Origin: Siderastrea radians
Taxonomy: Eukaryota; Cnidaria; Anthozoa; Scleractinia; Rhizangiidae
Assembly: GCA_964017195.1 (NCBI GenBank)
Contig: OZ024898.1
Location: 5,853,482-5,917,481, forward strand
Direction of reading: 5' to 3'
DNA length: 64,000 nucleotides
Shown: positions 22,010-32,529 of the stretch, one piece after another
Numbering within the stretch: position 1 is the first letter of the stretch
Layout of the letters: the number at the start of each line of letters is the position of its first letter
The notes under the pieces: model-generated
Database searches by the model: none
Seen by the model: the letters and a program-made list of their open reading frames with translations, nothing else
What the model was told of the DNA's origin: nothing
Program-made: the position numbers and the translations under genes

Positions 22010-22760
22010 CTCGACAATTTTTTTAGCAACTTTTAGAGTTTTGAGCAACTTTTAATTTTTGTGCTGCAAGCAACTTAGAGCAACTTTTTGTCGCCCAGAG
22101 CAACCTTTGGGCAACAAATGAGCCATCTGAGGTATAAACACATAAATGAACTAAAATTTGTAGTTGTTTTGGTAGATACTAAAAATGCTGTAGACGTGTA
22201 AACTCAGTATGAATTGTTCTGCACCCCCAAACAGCTCAGCAGTTATTAATTTAATATCACCCGCGAACAATGTACCAAATTTCCAGCAGTTATTTAAGAA
22301 ATGGATCCGCCATATTGTTATTTCACTCAAGGCAGAACTGGAAAGAAACGATCGCAGCAGTTCAACTGACAGAGAAGAAAGTGTGGTCAATGACTCAATT
22401 TTCATAGCCACGAATGTCGGAGCAAGTCTGATTGTTCCAAAAAGCGCTTCAATTTTCTCTTAAGCAGAAATTTCACTTCAGCCAAGGCTTTAAATAGGCT
22501 GAGCATACGCTGTTATGACTGTTTGGAACATTGGCTTGTCAGAATGTCCATTTTTAACAGTGCTATAGTGATACTGTCATGATATTTATGGATTCTTCAA
22601 ACTTATGTTACATTACACATCAAACAATTTCTGCATGTTATTTTAAGATGTTTTTCAGAATAAAATACTAGTTCACTTTGCCAAGCAACTTTTTAAATTC
22701 TGGGAACAACTTTTTCGATTTTTGGCAACTTTTGACCATTTCTGGGAGCAACTTTGACTC
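22010..22760. repeat. Region bounded by AGCAACTTTT motif clusters
   Basis: Seven or more AGCAACTTTT-type units lie at 22023-22115, and another cluster (GGCAACTTTT, AACAACTTTTT) lies at 22683-22756, bracketing 570 bases. The bracketed part contains an 84-codon plus-strand frame (22209-22463) with no known motif. It may be a decayed mobile element with motif-rich ends. Confidence 0.45.
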
Positions 22761-22769
22761 AGTTTACTG

Positions 22770-23480
22770 GCACAATCTATAAGAGCCTAGGACGTGAGCA
22801 CCAAAGGCACAAGCATGAGTGCCAAGGGAGGAACTTTTGGGGCGGGTTCGGGGGCATGCTCCGGGAAATTTTGAAATTGGACATCTCTGAAATGCCATAT
22901 TCTGCGTTCCCTGGACTGGATTTCATTATATATGACAGGAATAATGATCATTCGTTTCCAATTGTAAGAGTTACATAAGTGGGCAAAGTAAGGCTCAACT
23001 CTATCCGGATAAACAAATACAAGATCATCTGGTTTATTTACACTTCACAAAGGAACTACCTTGCAGGGTCCGCGCGGCCTATTTTAAAGTGGGGGGGGGG
23101 AGGGGCTAACTGGATGGTGGTATGGTGAAGAGGGGGAGGGGGGAGGTGAAAGCCTCATGCAATTTTTTTTCTTTTTGGTGACTTACAATGTATTTAGGGC
23201 GGCCAAGTGTGTTAAAAGTTGTCAGTTTATACCCATCACATAATACATGCGCAGCATAAATTGGAACATGGAAACACATGGACCATGTACAATATAAATT
23301 GAAGTATATAGACCCATTAGTAAAGGATCAAAGCTAAACTAAGGGTATCAAACTCTTTGAACTAACCAGTCATGATTAATAATGTTGATACTTAGGGCAC
23401 GTTTTGGTGGTCTAATGCGGAATAGAAACAATATACAGTTGGTGTTTTCTCAGTATGGACACTATTCCCTTCCCTCAGTA
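22770..23480. other. Non-coding stretch, no gene seen
   Basis: A G-run (23090-23100) and GGGGAGG repeats are present. A 74-codon frame (22754-22978) has no recognisable feature. Confidence 0.4.
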
Positions 23481-23484
23481 ATGT

Positions 23485-23973
23485 ATTATGCGCTGATCAA
23501 TTCGAAACAACACACCCCCCCCCACCGGGCATACCCCGGGCATTTGACTCTGCATCGTGCCCAGGGAAGGGAGGGGGGGAATTTGAACGTTGTGTTGGAA
23601 GGGTGGGGAATTTGAGCCAGATTTATGTCTTGTTCTGAGGTAATACGCCCGTGAGTTTTTTCGGTTTTTGCAGGGTTTGACGGATTTGCAAGATAGAATC
23701 TCGCCTTTGTTAATGAATACCTCTATCAAAAGGGTCTTTAAAAGAAGTTTGAAGGTGTCATTACGGCACATCTCTCTTTGAAAAGTGTGAACAGTGTTGA
23801 TTGAAGACGAAATTTGCCTTTGAGGAGAGGTAGTTCAGTACTAATTGGTGGGGCATTTGAACGGCTTTCTTGCCCCGAGGGGAGGGAATTTGAACAAGGC
23901 AATCTTCAAAAGTTCAAATGCCTGGGGGGTTGCCCAGGGGGATGTTGAACTTTCGAATTGATCGGCGCATTAA
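23485..23973. mobile_element. 489-bp TIR element
   Basis: The left end TATGCGCTGATCAATTCGAAA mirrors the right end TTTCGAATTGATCGGCGCAT. G/C-rich subterminal runs (CCCCCCCCCCACCGGG and GGGGGGTTGCCCAGGGGG) also mirror each other. No transposase frame. Confidence 0.7.
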
Positions 23974-23979
23974 CGATAA

Positions 23980-24950
23980 CAAAATAAACGGAATGCAGTC
24001 GGAATGATTTGGTTTATCAGAATAAGAAAAATCGCGTTCTTTTAGAGATTCAGTGTTCTGGATATTCTGTTATTCCTAAACCGGAACAGGAATAGCCAGG
24101 ATAGTTCCAAAATAATGTGCCTGAGTCTGTTCTTTCATCTCTACACACATTTTAAGTCGTATCCAGTAGGGTGCAAATCTTGACGTATTTGCATTTAAGG
24201 TCGCAAACTCGAAAACATTTTTTTAAAGACTTGAACAAGCAAGCCTGTTGTCATATTACAGAATAAGGCCATCTAAGAAAGCTGAGCTGAGTATCATGAA
24301 CTGTATATTTCACCAATTAAAGTCAGTGTGTGTCGGTATGTCCTGACTGCTGCATGAATGCCTAATTTCTTATCGTTAGGAGCGATAGAGATCTTTCGGC
24401 AGCTATCCTAGTTGTGAAGTTTACATGCATTTAGAGAGGCTTGACGTTAATTTTCAACAAATGTCAAAGCACGCTGTTGCCGATAATCCTATCTGGAGAC
24501 AGACTGCAGTTTGTTATGCCTCGCCAGACAAAAACGAGAGTCGACAAAAATTCATACTCTTTAGAGCAGAAGGGAGTCAATGAGAGTTCACGAGAGTTAG
24601 AGGCTAAACGATAGCAAGAATGTCAACTTTAGTCGATTGCAATTAAGATACTGGGCAGGTTCAAACTCTTCAAGATACAAAAAAATGAAAAGGATGCGAA
24701 ATGCGGAAATACAAATGAAACTACAACTGCAATGTCACTTCTTCGTTTCATTTCTTCAAGATACAGTTCCTCAGAGCGCACGTGAGTTTCAACTCACAAG
24801 CCAAATGGGAGCAAGGCAATTTGAACTTTTTTGGCAGAGTATTCTGTTTCTATTCCGTTTCTGTTTGGTCCATATGAAAATTAGATCTAAATGGGGAAAA
24901 CGAAGTACTGGTTACCCCTGAAACTAATCACTGACTAATGAATTTTCCAA
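23980..24950. other. Non-coding stretch, no gene seen
   Basis: AT-rich sequence with no supported exon. The 94-codon frame at 24637-24921 is not recognisable. Confidence 0.4.
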
Positions 24951-25001
24951 CTTTTTTATTTTTATTTATTTTATTTATTTATTTATTTATTTATTTATTG
25001 G
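24951..25001. repeat. (TTTA)n microsatellite
   Basis: TTTA units run almost uninterrupted from 24956 to 24999 and are followed by a G-run at 25016-25026. Confidence 0.9.
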
Positions 25002-25068
25002 CACCAAAAAGTGGGCGGGGGGGGGGCTAAAGCCCAATCAGCCCACCCCTCGCGCGGTCCCTGCCTTG

Positions 25069-25267
25069 TTGGTACTTAATTTCGCGGGTCTTAAATCTCG
25101 CGTTTTTCGCGATTGTAAAAAAAAATCGCGAAATTAATGACCCGCGAACAAAAATCCTCGCTCTTTTAACTACCTTTTTTGCCCTTTTCTCGTATTTGCC
25201 AATTGAAATCGCGAAAATAAAACCTCCCGAAATACTGTCTCGCCAAAATCGCGAAATTAAGTACCAA
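25069..25267. mobile_element. 199-bp MITE with TTGGTACTTAATTTCGCG ends
   Basis: The terminal repeats TTGGTACTTAATTTCGCG and CGCGAAATTAAGTACCAA are exact complements over 18 bases. Several internal AATCGCGAAA repeats in both orientations allow extensive folding. Confidence 0.85.
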
Positions 25268-25389
25268 TAAAGTATTTTGTGCTGGCTATCCACTGGTTGG
25301 TATAGACTAAAACAATTATTCACGTCAGTGTTGGTGAAGCTAAGAGTGGTCGGATATTTACCTCGCCGCCTTTAGTCTCGGCAAATATA

Positions 25390-26020
25390 CACCATTATTA
25401 TTCAACAAATTGTCACTATGCCCATATATGGTAAGGAAGCCCTCAATATCTGTCATCCTACATGACAGATATCCTGCGATGTACGTAAATGACCATATTT
25501 GGAAGTGCACTGCAGATTTCTTTCATTGCTTGTTTGGCGGACATTTTGAAAAGCGAGGCAGTTTTAGCAGTGTTCTCCGGAAATTTTAACTCTCTGGAAG
25601 AAACTTTCCACGATTAAATGCTCTCAAAAAGTCAACAAGTATATGCTTCAGCTCACAAAGATATCCAGAGGTTGACTTGGAATTTTCATAGTGAGAACTC
25701 AACCAAGAAAATGGTATTGCGAACGAAGCAGCACACTTGCTCACGGAAATTAAAGTTGTAAAGTTGAAAAGACTTTAATTCACAGGAAGAGGACTTATTC
25801 TCGGTAAGGTAGCAGTATTTTTTTTACTCTGTCTTCTCATTTCCAAACATGAGTTTGTAAATAAGTCTTTCTTAAGTGAACGGTATTAAACTTCGATTTC
25901 TTGAAGTTCTGTTTTGATTTTTATTACGTGTTGCTAGCTTTTAGCGTTTTCATCATAGAACCATAGTTTTTCTCGTTATGAAAATGGTAGTCGATGAGAA
26001 TTTGTTGAATAATAAAACAA
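25390..26020. mobile_element. Probable TIR element with TTATTATTCAACAAAT ends
   Basis: TTATTATTCAACAAATTGTC near 25393 mirrors GAATTTGTTGAATAATAAA near 25999. The intervening sequence has no recognised coding region. Similarity of the ends is limited to about 20 bases. Confidence 0.45.
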
Positions 26021-26132
26021 TTATCCTGCTCAATCTTGCGGAATATCCCCTGATTTAGCCAACTCGGCCTACGGCCTCGTCGGCTAAGTATCAGGTGATA
26101 TTCCGCGCGATTTCGCAGGATAATTGTTAACT
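26012..26132. repeat. Foldback hairpin of about 120 bp
   Basis: AACAATTATCCTGC..GCGGAATATCCCCTGAT pairs with ATCAGGTGATATTCCGCG..GCAGGATAATTGTT. A second pair near the centre, TTAGCC..CGGC and GTCGGCTAA, closes the stem-loop. Confidence 0.75.
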
Positions 26133-26139
26133 ATTCACC

Positions 26140-26980
26140 TTTACTTTGGAGAATAATTGTTAACAATACTTAAACAACATTCATGTAGGAGTGACTATGT
26201 TTGTGACTCTGGAAGGTCTTAAATGTATGATAATACCACTTGAATGTCGGCAGACTTGTCTTCAACAAATAATACCGTGTAAACTTCCAACATTTAGCTT
26301 GTAGGGTTCTGCTTGCTCAAATGGCCTTTTTATGTAGATTTTGCAAGGACGTTCATGCCCCTAGGCTTACAGAAGACTTTGAAAGTTTGCATTATTTCAA
26401 TGTACAAGGCTTAAATTGTGATGACCCACCCCTCCCTGAGACTGAAAATAGCATGACCCACCCCATTGGGAAGGCTTAAAATTAATTATTGCAACGAACA
26501 GATCACGTATTTGACAGTCATTTCCCGATCTTAGTACATTGCCGGCTGAACTGCAGAATACCCCGCCACTTCAAAGCTATACCCCTAAAACAGTGGCTAC
26601 GCGGCTGCGTGGCTACAATCTTTGCAATTTATGGCGAGTTCAGCAATTAAGCAACACAAAGAATGTATAATGCGTACATCGTGAAACCGAAAATCACTCG
26701 TTTACAAAATGGATCAGCAAAGAAGAATATTTAACAACACATTTAGCGAACTGAAGAGTTTAGCATAAAATTGTAGAATAGACAAGAGATAAAACAGACG
26801 GCAGTTTACTCTTTTAAAAATACTTCGATTGAATTGACCACTAAACAGTCATATTATGCAAAATTTCAACGAAGCGTGTTAGCCGTAAACACTATGTAAA
26901 ACCAGGTCTCTGTCACCCGAAATTTACGCTTAAGCATGTAACAACCTCGTGGAGGCAATTAAGGGTATGTGTGTAAGCAT
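26140..26980. other. Non-coding stretch, no gene seen
   Basis: Only TGACCCACCCC motifs (26424, 26456) were noted. Confidence 0.4.
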
Positions 26981-26997
26981 TACAAAGAAATCATTTT

Positions 26998-28243
26998 ATT
27001 ATAAAACTGGGATAAACATCGTATTTTAAGATTCTCTTGCTCCTTTTGTCTAAGCTGTCTGGTTTTCTTTGAGCGTCCTTGCCCCAAGAAATGCTAAGTT
27101 CTGTTTGGTATAACTCACAAAGGCTTTTCATTTTGTTCACATTCCTTTATGCAACGTCGCTACTCAAAAGAGTCAAAGCGGGTTTTCGATGCTCAGTCAG
27201 CGCTTCAGCTCTGATTAAAAAACTGAGGCGTTTCCGCTCTAGGACCAAGTGCATCAAAAATTTACAGGAAAACTGAGGTAAGAACGTTGCTCCTTTTTCC
27301 TGAGGGGTATGTAAGAATTAACGGTATATCCTAGCTTGAATCCAATTTTCTTTCATGGGTTTTGTGTACTTTGCACGGTTATCGGTAAACGCCCTGCATT
27401 GGACACTAAATCAGCGTACGTCGCCACGCCCGCACAAAAATTCGAAATATCGCTTCTGAATGTTTGAAATGCCAACCTGAGTCCAGACTTCCACTGGGTA
27501 GCGAAAAGGTTCGCACGTTAGCCCCAAAAAGTGGCTCTCAAGATCAGTCGATCACGCTTTTAGCTGGAGAGACCGCTCAATATTAATAACAGTTTTAATT
27601 TACTCACGCGCCATAAAACCACTGCGAAATGGGCTTAATATTTTGAGTCTGTGGATTTTTTGCCTAAGAGTCATCATTCAATTGAAAGGTATCGAGTTTT
27701 ACTTTCCAGTGGTACTGTTCACTGTTTAACTTTTTATGCAAGAATCAATGTTCAAGCTATATTGCAGGAACAAAAGCATATGTTGCATGCGCTTGACCTG
27801 TAAATACGGTACGCATGAAAACTCCGAGGATGACGGTGGGGACAGAATCAAATACTTGGAGCGTATAAACATAGTATTTTCACCTCTTTAGCTCTCAATC
27901 AGCAAAAAAAGGTCCTAAAATGAATGCCACTTGCTGCGGTTAACTAAAAGTTATTCCTTTCAAAGTGGCATTAAAGTTGAACGGGCATCGAGAGTATAAT
28001 AGTACAACGACTGACAGAAGCTTACCTTGGGAACTTCCGAAAGCTAGCGCTCTTTAGAATAATAATGGCTTAGAAGCAAATTACATTATTCATTTCACGT
28101 ACCTTGAAGCTGCGGAACATAATTTGTTTGTCAGTGAATTTAATTCTTTGATCGATCATCTTGCTTTGCATGAGTGTCGTGGAAAACTTTTTAATAGAAA
28201 ATAAAAATTTTTTTGAAACTGAGTTGTCAAACTTTACTCCCTC
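26998..28243 (+). repeat. 5' block copy 2 (TATA, exon-like and intron-like parts)
   Basis: It is homologous to 11267-12506. It retains the TATA-like TTATAAAACTGGG (26999), the exon-like block and the donor AACTGAG|GTAAGA at 27277/27278. It is then interrupted at 28254 by the DIRS-bearing insertion. Homology resumes at 32105-32470 and stops before any signal-peptide exon. Copy 2 therefore has promoter and donor but no recognisable coding exon, and is probably a pseudogene fragment. Confidence 0.65.
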
Positions 28244-28326
28244 AGTGAGGAATAAATGTAAAGAAGATCCTCGCAGTTATTAACGCAACTTATGCAGTTG
28301 CGAAAAAAAAAAGCCTGAAAAAATCA

Positions 28327-28397
28327 GGCTTGCCGGGATTCGAACCCTGACCTCTGCGATACCGGTGCAGCGCTCTAACCAATTGAGCTAACAAGCC
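28327..28397 (-). tRNA. tRNA-Thr-like sequence (GGT), copy 1, probably a repeat-borne pseudogene
   Basis: On the minus strand the acceptor halves GGCTTGT and GCAAGCC pair. There is a D-arm GCTC..GAGC with an A box (TTAGCTCAATTGGTTAGAGC), an anticodon loop CCGGTAT reading GGT, and a B box GGTTCGAATCC. The anticodon stem closes with an A-C mismatch, position 33 is C instead of T, and the variable/T region is about two bases short. A T-run follows immediately, as a Pol III terminator would. The same unit recurs at 38.1 and 38.5 kb, which marks it as a dispersed repeat. Confidence 0.5.
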
Positions 28398-28760
28398 AAC
28401 TGGGAGCTGGTCATTAAATTGGTTTGTAATATACCCGGGAAAGATGAAGATGAAATTATGAATATATGAAATTCATATATTTGAACTGCGGAATTAAGAA
28501 ATAAATGTAAATTCCGCAGGTCAAATAAATGAATTTCATATAAACAAAGAAAAATGTAAATGGTTTCACACAATCGAGCGAGTGCTCGATGCAAATACAT
28601 GCAGAGCGGAGTGTTGTTTTGATTCGAATCAAAATGGTTAATTATTATCTTGTTCGATCGCGTCATAGCTGTAGGTTTCTGGTTACATTCCTTCGTGGTC
28701 CAGTTTTAGTTCGCTGTGTAATTTCGAAATCGCATGTTTATTTCGTTTTTCTCGATCGTC

Positions 28761-29717
28761 ATGTCATCTTTTAAGCCAACTCGCCAATCGAGGAACAGCC
28801 GAAAACATCTCTCCACTGATTACGAGTGGGATGGAATCGATGGTTTGCTGCCCACGAGCTTTGATCGCGGCGACGATTTAGCGACCTCTCATGCCCTCCC
28901 AACATCAACTAAGACAGACAACGTATTGTAGTTCGTCGGTACTAGTCCAGCCACCGGACCTCTGGATACGGCTCCACTCGTCCTACTTCCATCACCCAGA
29001 GCGATTCCGAAACTGGTCAAGTCCAAATCTTCGAAGATATCGAAAACACCGGAGACCGCAAACCTCGACACAGTTGCACACCAAAATCACGCTCTGGAAC
29101 TTGAGATCCGGAAACTCGAGCTTCAACTCGAGCTGGCGAAACTTGCACCAGCTACGCCGCTTTCCGTTCCCACTGCTGCAAGCGACGATTCATCAAAATC
29201 GCTGGATGACATGAAAGCCCCGCAAAAGACGCGCTTCCCTCAACCGTGGCCTCTTATTTTCGCACCAGCTGAGCCAAAGCTCTATTCAGACTTATCTCTT
29301 GCTGAGTTTTGCGCGGGTTACATTGCCATCCTCCAGCAGTACCCTGATGGCTCTAATCGTTTTCCCCCTGGCGCCCTTCTTAGCCATTTTCATGAACTGA
29401 TGGTTTTATCGTGCAGCTATCAATGGTCAGCGGTTCGAGCCTACCATTATAAGGTGCTACGATCAATAGAGATGGGCCTCGTGAAATGGGGTGACTCGTT
29501 TGAACCTTTCAAACAACCGTTTTTCATCCCTACTGCCTTGCTGCCTCCACCAGACACAATTTCCAAATCCAAGAAACCACAACCCAAGTTAACTTCCCCT
29601 TCGCCCTCTATTCTCCGCCACGACATATGTGACGCTTGGTCATGGCATGATGACTGTACCAACTCTGCTTGCCCCAAACAACACGTTTGTGTCGTGTGTA
29701 AACGCTCAGACCATTAA
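28761..29717 (+). pseudogene. DIRS gag-like ORF with in-frame stop
   Basis: One frame runs from ATG 28761 to the stop at 29717, interrupted only by TAG at 28929-28931 (codon 57). Residues around 110-125 form a short charged helix (LELEIRKLELQLELAKL). The C-terminus has a cysteine/histidine cluster (CDAWSWHDDC, CPKQHVCVVCKRSDH), a zinc-knuckle-like nucleic-acid-binding motif as found in retroelement gag proteins. Its place directly before the RT frame, in the same orientation, supports the assignment. The single stop suggests a fairly young but inactive copy. Confidence 0.65.
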
Positions 29718-29908
29718 GCGTTCTGCTGCCCCAAGCGCAGGTACCCCGTCCCTACAAGGCGTCCAGATCCTTCTTCACGCGACTGACTACATGATCCTTC
29801 ACCGCCTTCTCAGCCTCTTCCCTTCCTCGACCGGTCCTCCACCCAGCCACGTTCTCCACAATCATCGCCACGGCACGCTCGTTTCCAATCAAGTCCCACC
29901 TCACCTCC

Positions 29909-30940
29909 ATGCTTGTTTCCATGCATTCCAAACTACAGTCTGCGTCCGGTCCCAATGCTTTCACCTTGCGTCTTCCAGTTCCTTCGTTGCTAAACATTCT
30001 CGAGTGGCGCACGCAACTACGCGAATACCACGATCAGGACCTCTGCGATTTTCTTGAGTTTGGCTGGCCAGTTGGCTGCTCCGCTCCCACTCGTCCCGTT
30101 TCTACGCAGCAAAACCATGGCTCTGCTACTTCCAATCCACAAGTAATTGACCTTTTTCTAGCTACGAAGTGTCTTCTTGGCGCCACTTGTGGTCCTTTTA
30201 CTGTAAATCCTCTGGCCGTTGACTTAGTTACTTCACCTCTTCAGATCGCGTATAGCCGCTCAGGAAAACCACGTGTTGTTGTCGACCTTAGTTTTCCTCA
30301 CGGCACTTCCGTGAATAGTGGGATCCCAAATGACACTTACCTCGGCGAGCCTTTCACTTTACGTTTACCTGGAGTGGACGCCCTCATCAATATCATCTCT
30401 CAGAAGGGTGCGGGTTGCCATCTCTTCAAGAAGGACTTGAGCGGCGCTTATCGTCAACTGCGGATCGATCCCCGCGATTTTCACCTTCTTGGCTACCGCC
30501 ATAACGGCTCTTTATATTTTGACGTCGCCCCACCTTTCAGCCTTCGCTCCTCGGCCATGATGTGCCAACGAACTACCTTCGCTGTCACTTACATGTTTCA
30601 AAAGATGGGTTTTCAGTGCACAAACTATATCGATGACTTCGGCGGCGCAGAACTTCCTGCACACTCATGCGCTGCTTTCAACGCCTTAAACGACCTCCTC
30701 TCCTCCTTGGGTCTTCAGTCATCCCCCGACAAAGACTGTCCTCCCCCCACCAATATGGTCTTCCTCGGTATTAAACTTGACACCCTCGACATGACCATGT
30801 CCGTCACTCCTGATCGCCTTCAAGAGCTCCTTCACCGTTGCTCTGCTGTACTTCTCCTCACACATATCCCTCGCCGCGACTTACAGTCCCTTCTTGGTGT
30901 CATGTCCTTCGTTACCGCCTGTGTTCGCCCCGCCCCCTTT
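29909..30940 (+). CDS. DIRS-type reverse transcriptase, frame broken at its 3' end
   Basis: From about 29980 the frame shows the DIRS/YR-retroelement pattern: a CDFLEFGWPVG segment, GPFTVNPLAVDLVTSPLQ, then RT motifs RVVVDLSFPHGTSVNSGIP, LFKKDLSGAYRQLRIDP, and the catalytic YIDDF (near 30630) with both aspartates intact. It would copy the element's RNA. The frame must drop one base in the C-rich run 30928-30942 (GCCCCGCCCCC) to enter the RNase H frame, consistent with loss of a single C. Overlap with the 3' end of the gag-like region is minimal. Confidence in RT is high; the exact start is uncertain. Confidence 0.85.
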
Positions 30941-30942
30941 TC

Positions 30943-31569
30943 ATGTCAACCCTCCTTAACACGCTTCGCGTCCATCGGGAATCTCCCTCCTGTCTCTTAT
31001 CTGACGACAACAAATCCGACCTACGCTGGTGGTGTCATTTCCTTCCCCACTTCAAAGGCATCTTTCTTATCAAGACTTCCCCCTGGATCAGCGATCCCCT
31101 CCACCTCTCCACCGACGCTTGCAACACTGGCGCTGGCGGTTATTTTAATGGTCAGTTTTTCCATACCCCTTTTCCGGCGCCAATCCTCCACCGTTTTGGT
31201 GATGATATCAACACCTTGGAGCTCCTCTCCATCATGGTGGCTCTCAAGCTCTGGGGCCCTGCTTTGCGTGGACTACGGTTTATTCTTCACTGCAACAATA
31301 GCAACAGCGTTCAGGCATTGAATTCGGGCCGTTCCAGAACCCTCGGCATGCAACTGTGTCTACGTGAAATTTGGTTCCTCTCTTCCCTTTACGATTTTGA
31401 GATGTCCGCCATTCACATTCCCGGTCGTCAAAACTCTCTCGCTGATCACCTTAGCCGTTGGCACCTATCTCCTTATCACGAGGCCCAATTTCACGCGCTG
31501 ACCAGTCATATTTCAACCACCCACGTGGCTTGTCCAATGCGATTTTTTGACTTTGAGATCGCGTTTTAA
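30943..31569 (+). CDS. DIRS RNase H region with altered catalytic residue
   Basis: Reading in the next frame, the RT connection (LLNTLRVHRES) leads to the RNase H core: STDACNTGAGG (first acidic residue), NTLELLSIMVALKLWG (glutamate), then FILHCNNSNSVQALNSG, where the aspartate usually expected before NS/NQ is asparagine. It ends HIPGRQNSLADHLSRW, the usual DIRS tail motif. The stop is TAA at 31567-31569. The Asp-to-Asn change together with the frameshift implies the copy can no longer retrotranspose by itself. Confidence 0.8.
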   Translation: MSTLLNTLRVHRESPSCLLSDDNKSDLRWWCHFLPHFKGIFLIKTSPWISDPLHLSTDACNTGAGGYFNGQFFHTPFPAPILHRFGDDINTLELLSIMVALKLWGPALRGLRFILHCNNSNSVQALNSGRSRTLGMQLCLREIWFLSSLYDFEMSAIHIPGRQNSLADHLSRWHLSPYHEAQFHALTSHISTTHVACPMRFFDFEIAF

Positions 31570-32004
31570 TGCTTTCTCTCTTACTTCGCAGATGTCGTCT
31601 CGCCTCCTGTACCAAAGTTAACCCCGCCACTGTCCGCTTCTACACTGCAACAACTTGTCCCACAGATACAAGCCCACGCCTATGCCACCGGCACTTTCCG
31701 CAACTTGCATTCGCAGTGGAAATCGTTTTTACACTTTTGCTGTACTTATCGCCTGGTACCTCTCCCAGCCTCACCGCACACCGTCGCGTCCTACGCTTCC
31801 TACTTAGCTTGCAAAACATCTTCATTCCAGTATATTTTGAATCACCTTAATGCTGTTCGTCTCCTACATCTTTACAATGGTTTCTCTGCTGACGCCTTGG
31901 ATAGCTTCGCGGTTTCTTTAACCAAGCGTGGCTTGAAACGCCTATTAGGAACTGCTACACGTCAGAAACACCCGCTACTGGATCGCTCAAACCGCCCTCC
32001 ATGA
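31570..32004 (+). pseudogene. Truncated DIRS tyrosine recombinase (N-terminal domain only)
   Basis: Directly after the RNase H stop and in the same frame, the reading gives VPKLTPPLSASTLQQLVPQI and HSQWKSFLHFCCTYRLVPLP, then SYLACKTSSFQYILNHLNAV and GLKRLLGT. This is the SAM-like, core-binding domain that precedes the catalytic domain in tyrosine recombinases. The frame ends at 32004, and the Arg..His-x-x-Arg..Tyr catalytic half is absent; within 70 bases the sequence passes into repeat. DIRS elements integrate with this enzyme, so the copy is integration-dead. Confidence 0.75.
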
Positions 32005-32104
32005 ATGTAGTTTAAATTTTCTTTCGACTGCCATTAACGGCACAGTCTGATGATCGCCTTGTGCGTGAATTTCATATATTCATAGTTTCATCTTAGTGAG
32101 GAAT

Positions 32105-32470
32105 GTTAGGCAAGACAAATCGACGAAAGCAGCTGCAGCAATCTGAGCGCGGCTTCGGTGTTAAAAAAATCCGCTTAAAATCTAAAAACTAAACTGGAGA
32201 ATGTGATTTAAAATCTACACCGTCCTTGATGAAAATCAAATGAATTATGTCGCCGCAATTAAAAACTAGTGACGAAGTGGACTTCTTATTGTCAAAAAGT
32301 GAGTTCCAGTCGTTTAAGACGCACTATTTGGTTTCCCCAGTCCTTAGAAACTTTAGGAAGATGGACATCCCCGCGTCGACGGGCATGCATCAGGGACTCA
32401 GTGTTCTTGTAAAGGCCAAAATTAAAAACAACAAAATTAAAATTTGAATAAAACATTCTACATTATGAAC
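32105..32470 (+). repeat. Continuation of 5' block copy 2 after the insertion
   Basis: It matches 13161-13518 (GGAATGTTAGGCAAGACAAAT to ACATTCTAC). It diverges exactly where copy 1 would approach its signal-peptide exon; a piece of the tRNA-like repeat family (ATGAATATATGAAAT, TTTGAACTGCG) follows at 32470-32520. Confidence 0.7.
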
Positions 32471-32529
32471 ATGAATATATGAAATAAATCACATATTTGA
32501 ACTGCGTATAAAGATAGAATCATATGCAT

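Larger units (their letters stand above)
28254..32094. mobile_element. 3.8-kb composite insertion with 10-bp direct repeat
   Basis: AGTGAGGAAT occurs at 28244-28253 and 32095-32104. Collapsing the insertion to one copy gives a junction that aligns without gaps to copy 1 once its own TTAA element is removed. The insertion begins with the tRNA-like repeat unit and ends with an inverted piece of the same family (GAATTTCATATATTCAT), with a DIRS-type coding region between. A duplication of 9-11 bp is usual for Mutator-type transposition and not expected of DIRS elements, so a foldback carrier with a DIRS inside is a possible reading. Confidence 0.7.

Noticed and set aside
24951..25026. Possible regulatory element from the (TTTA)n and G-run
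   Set aside because: A simple microsatellite next to a homopolymer; no supporting signal.
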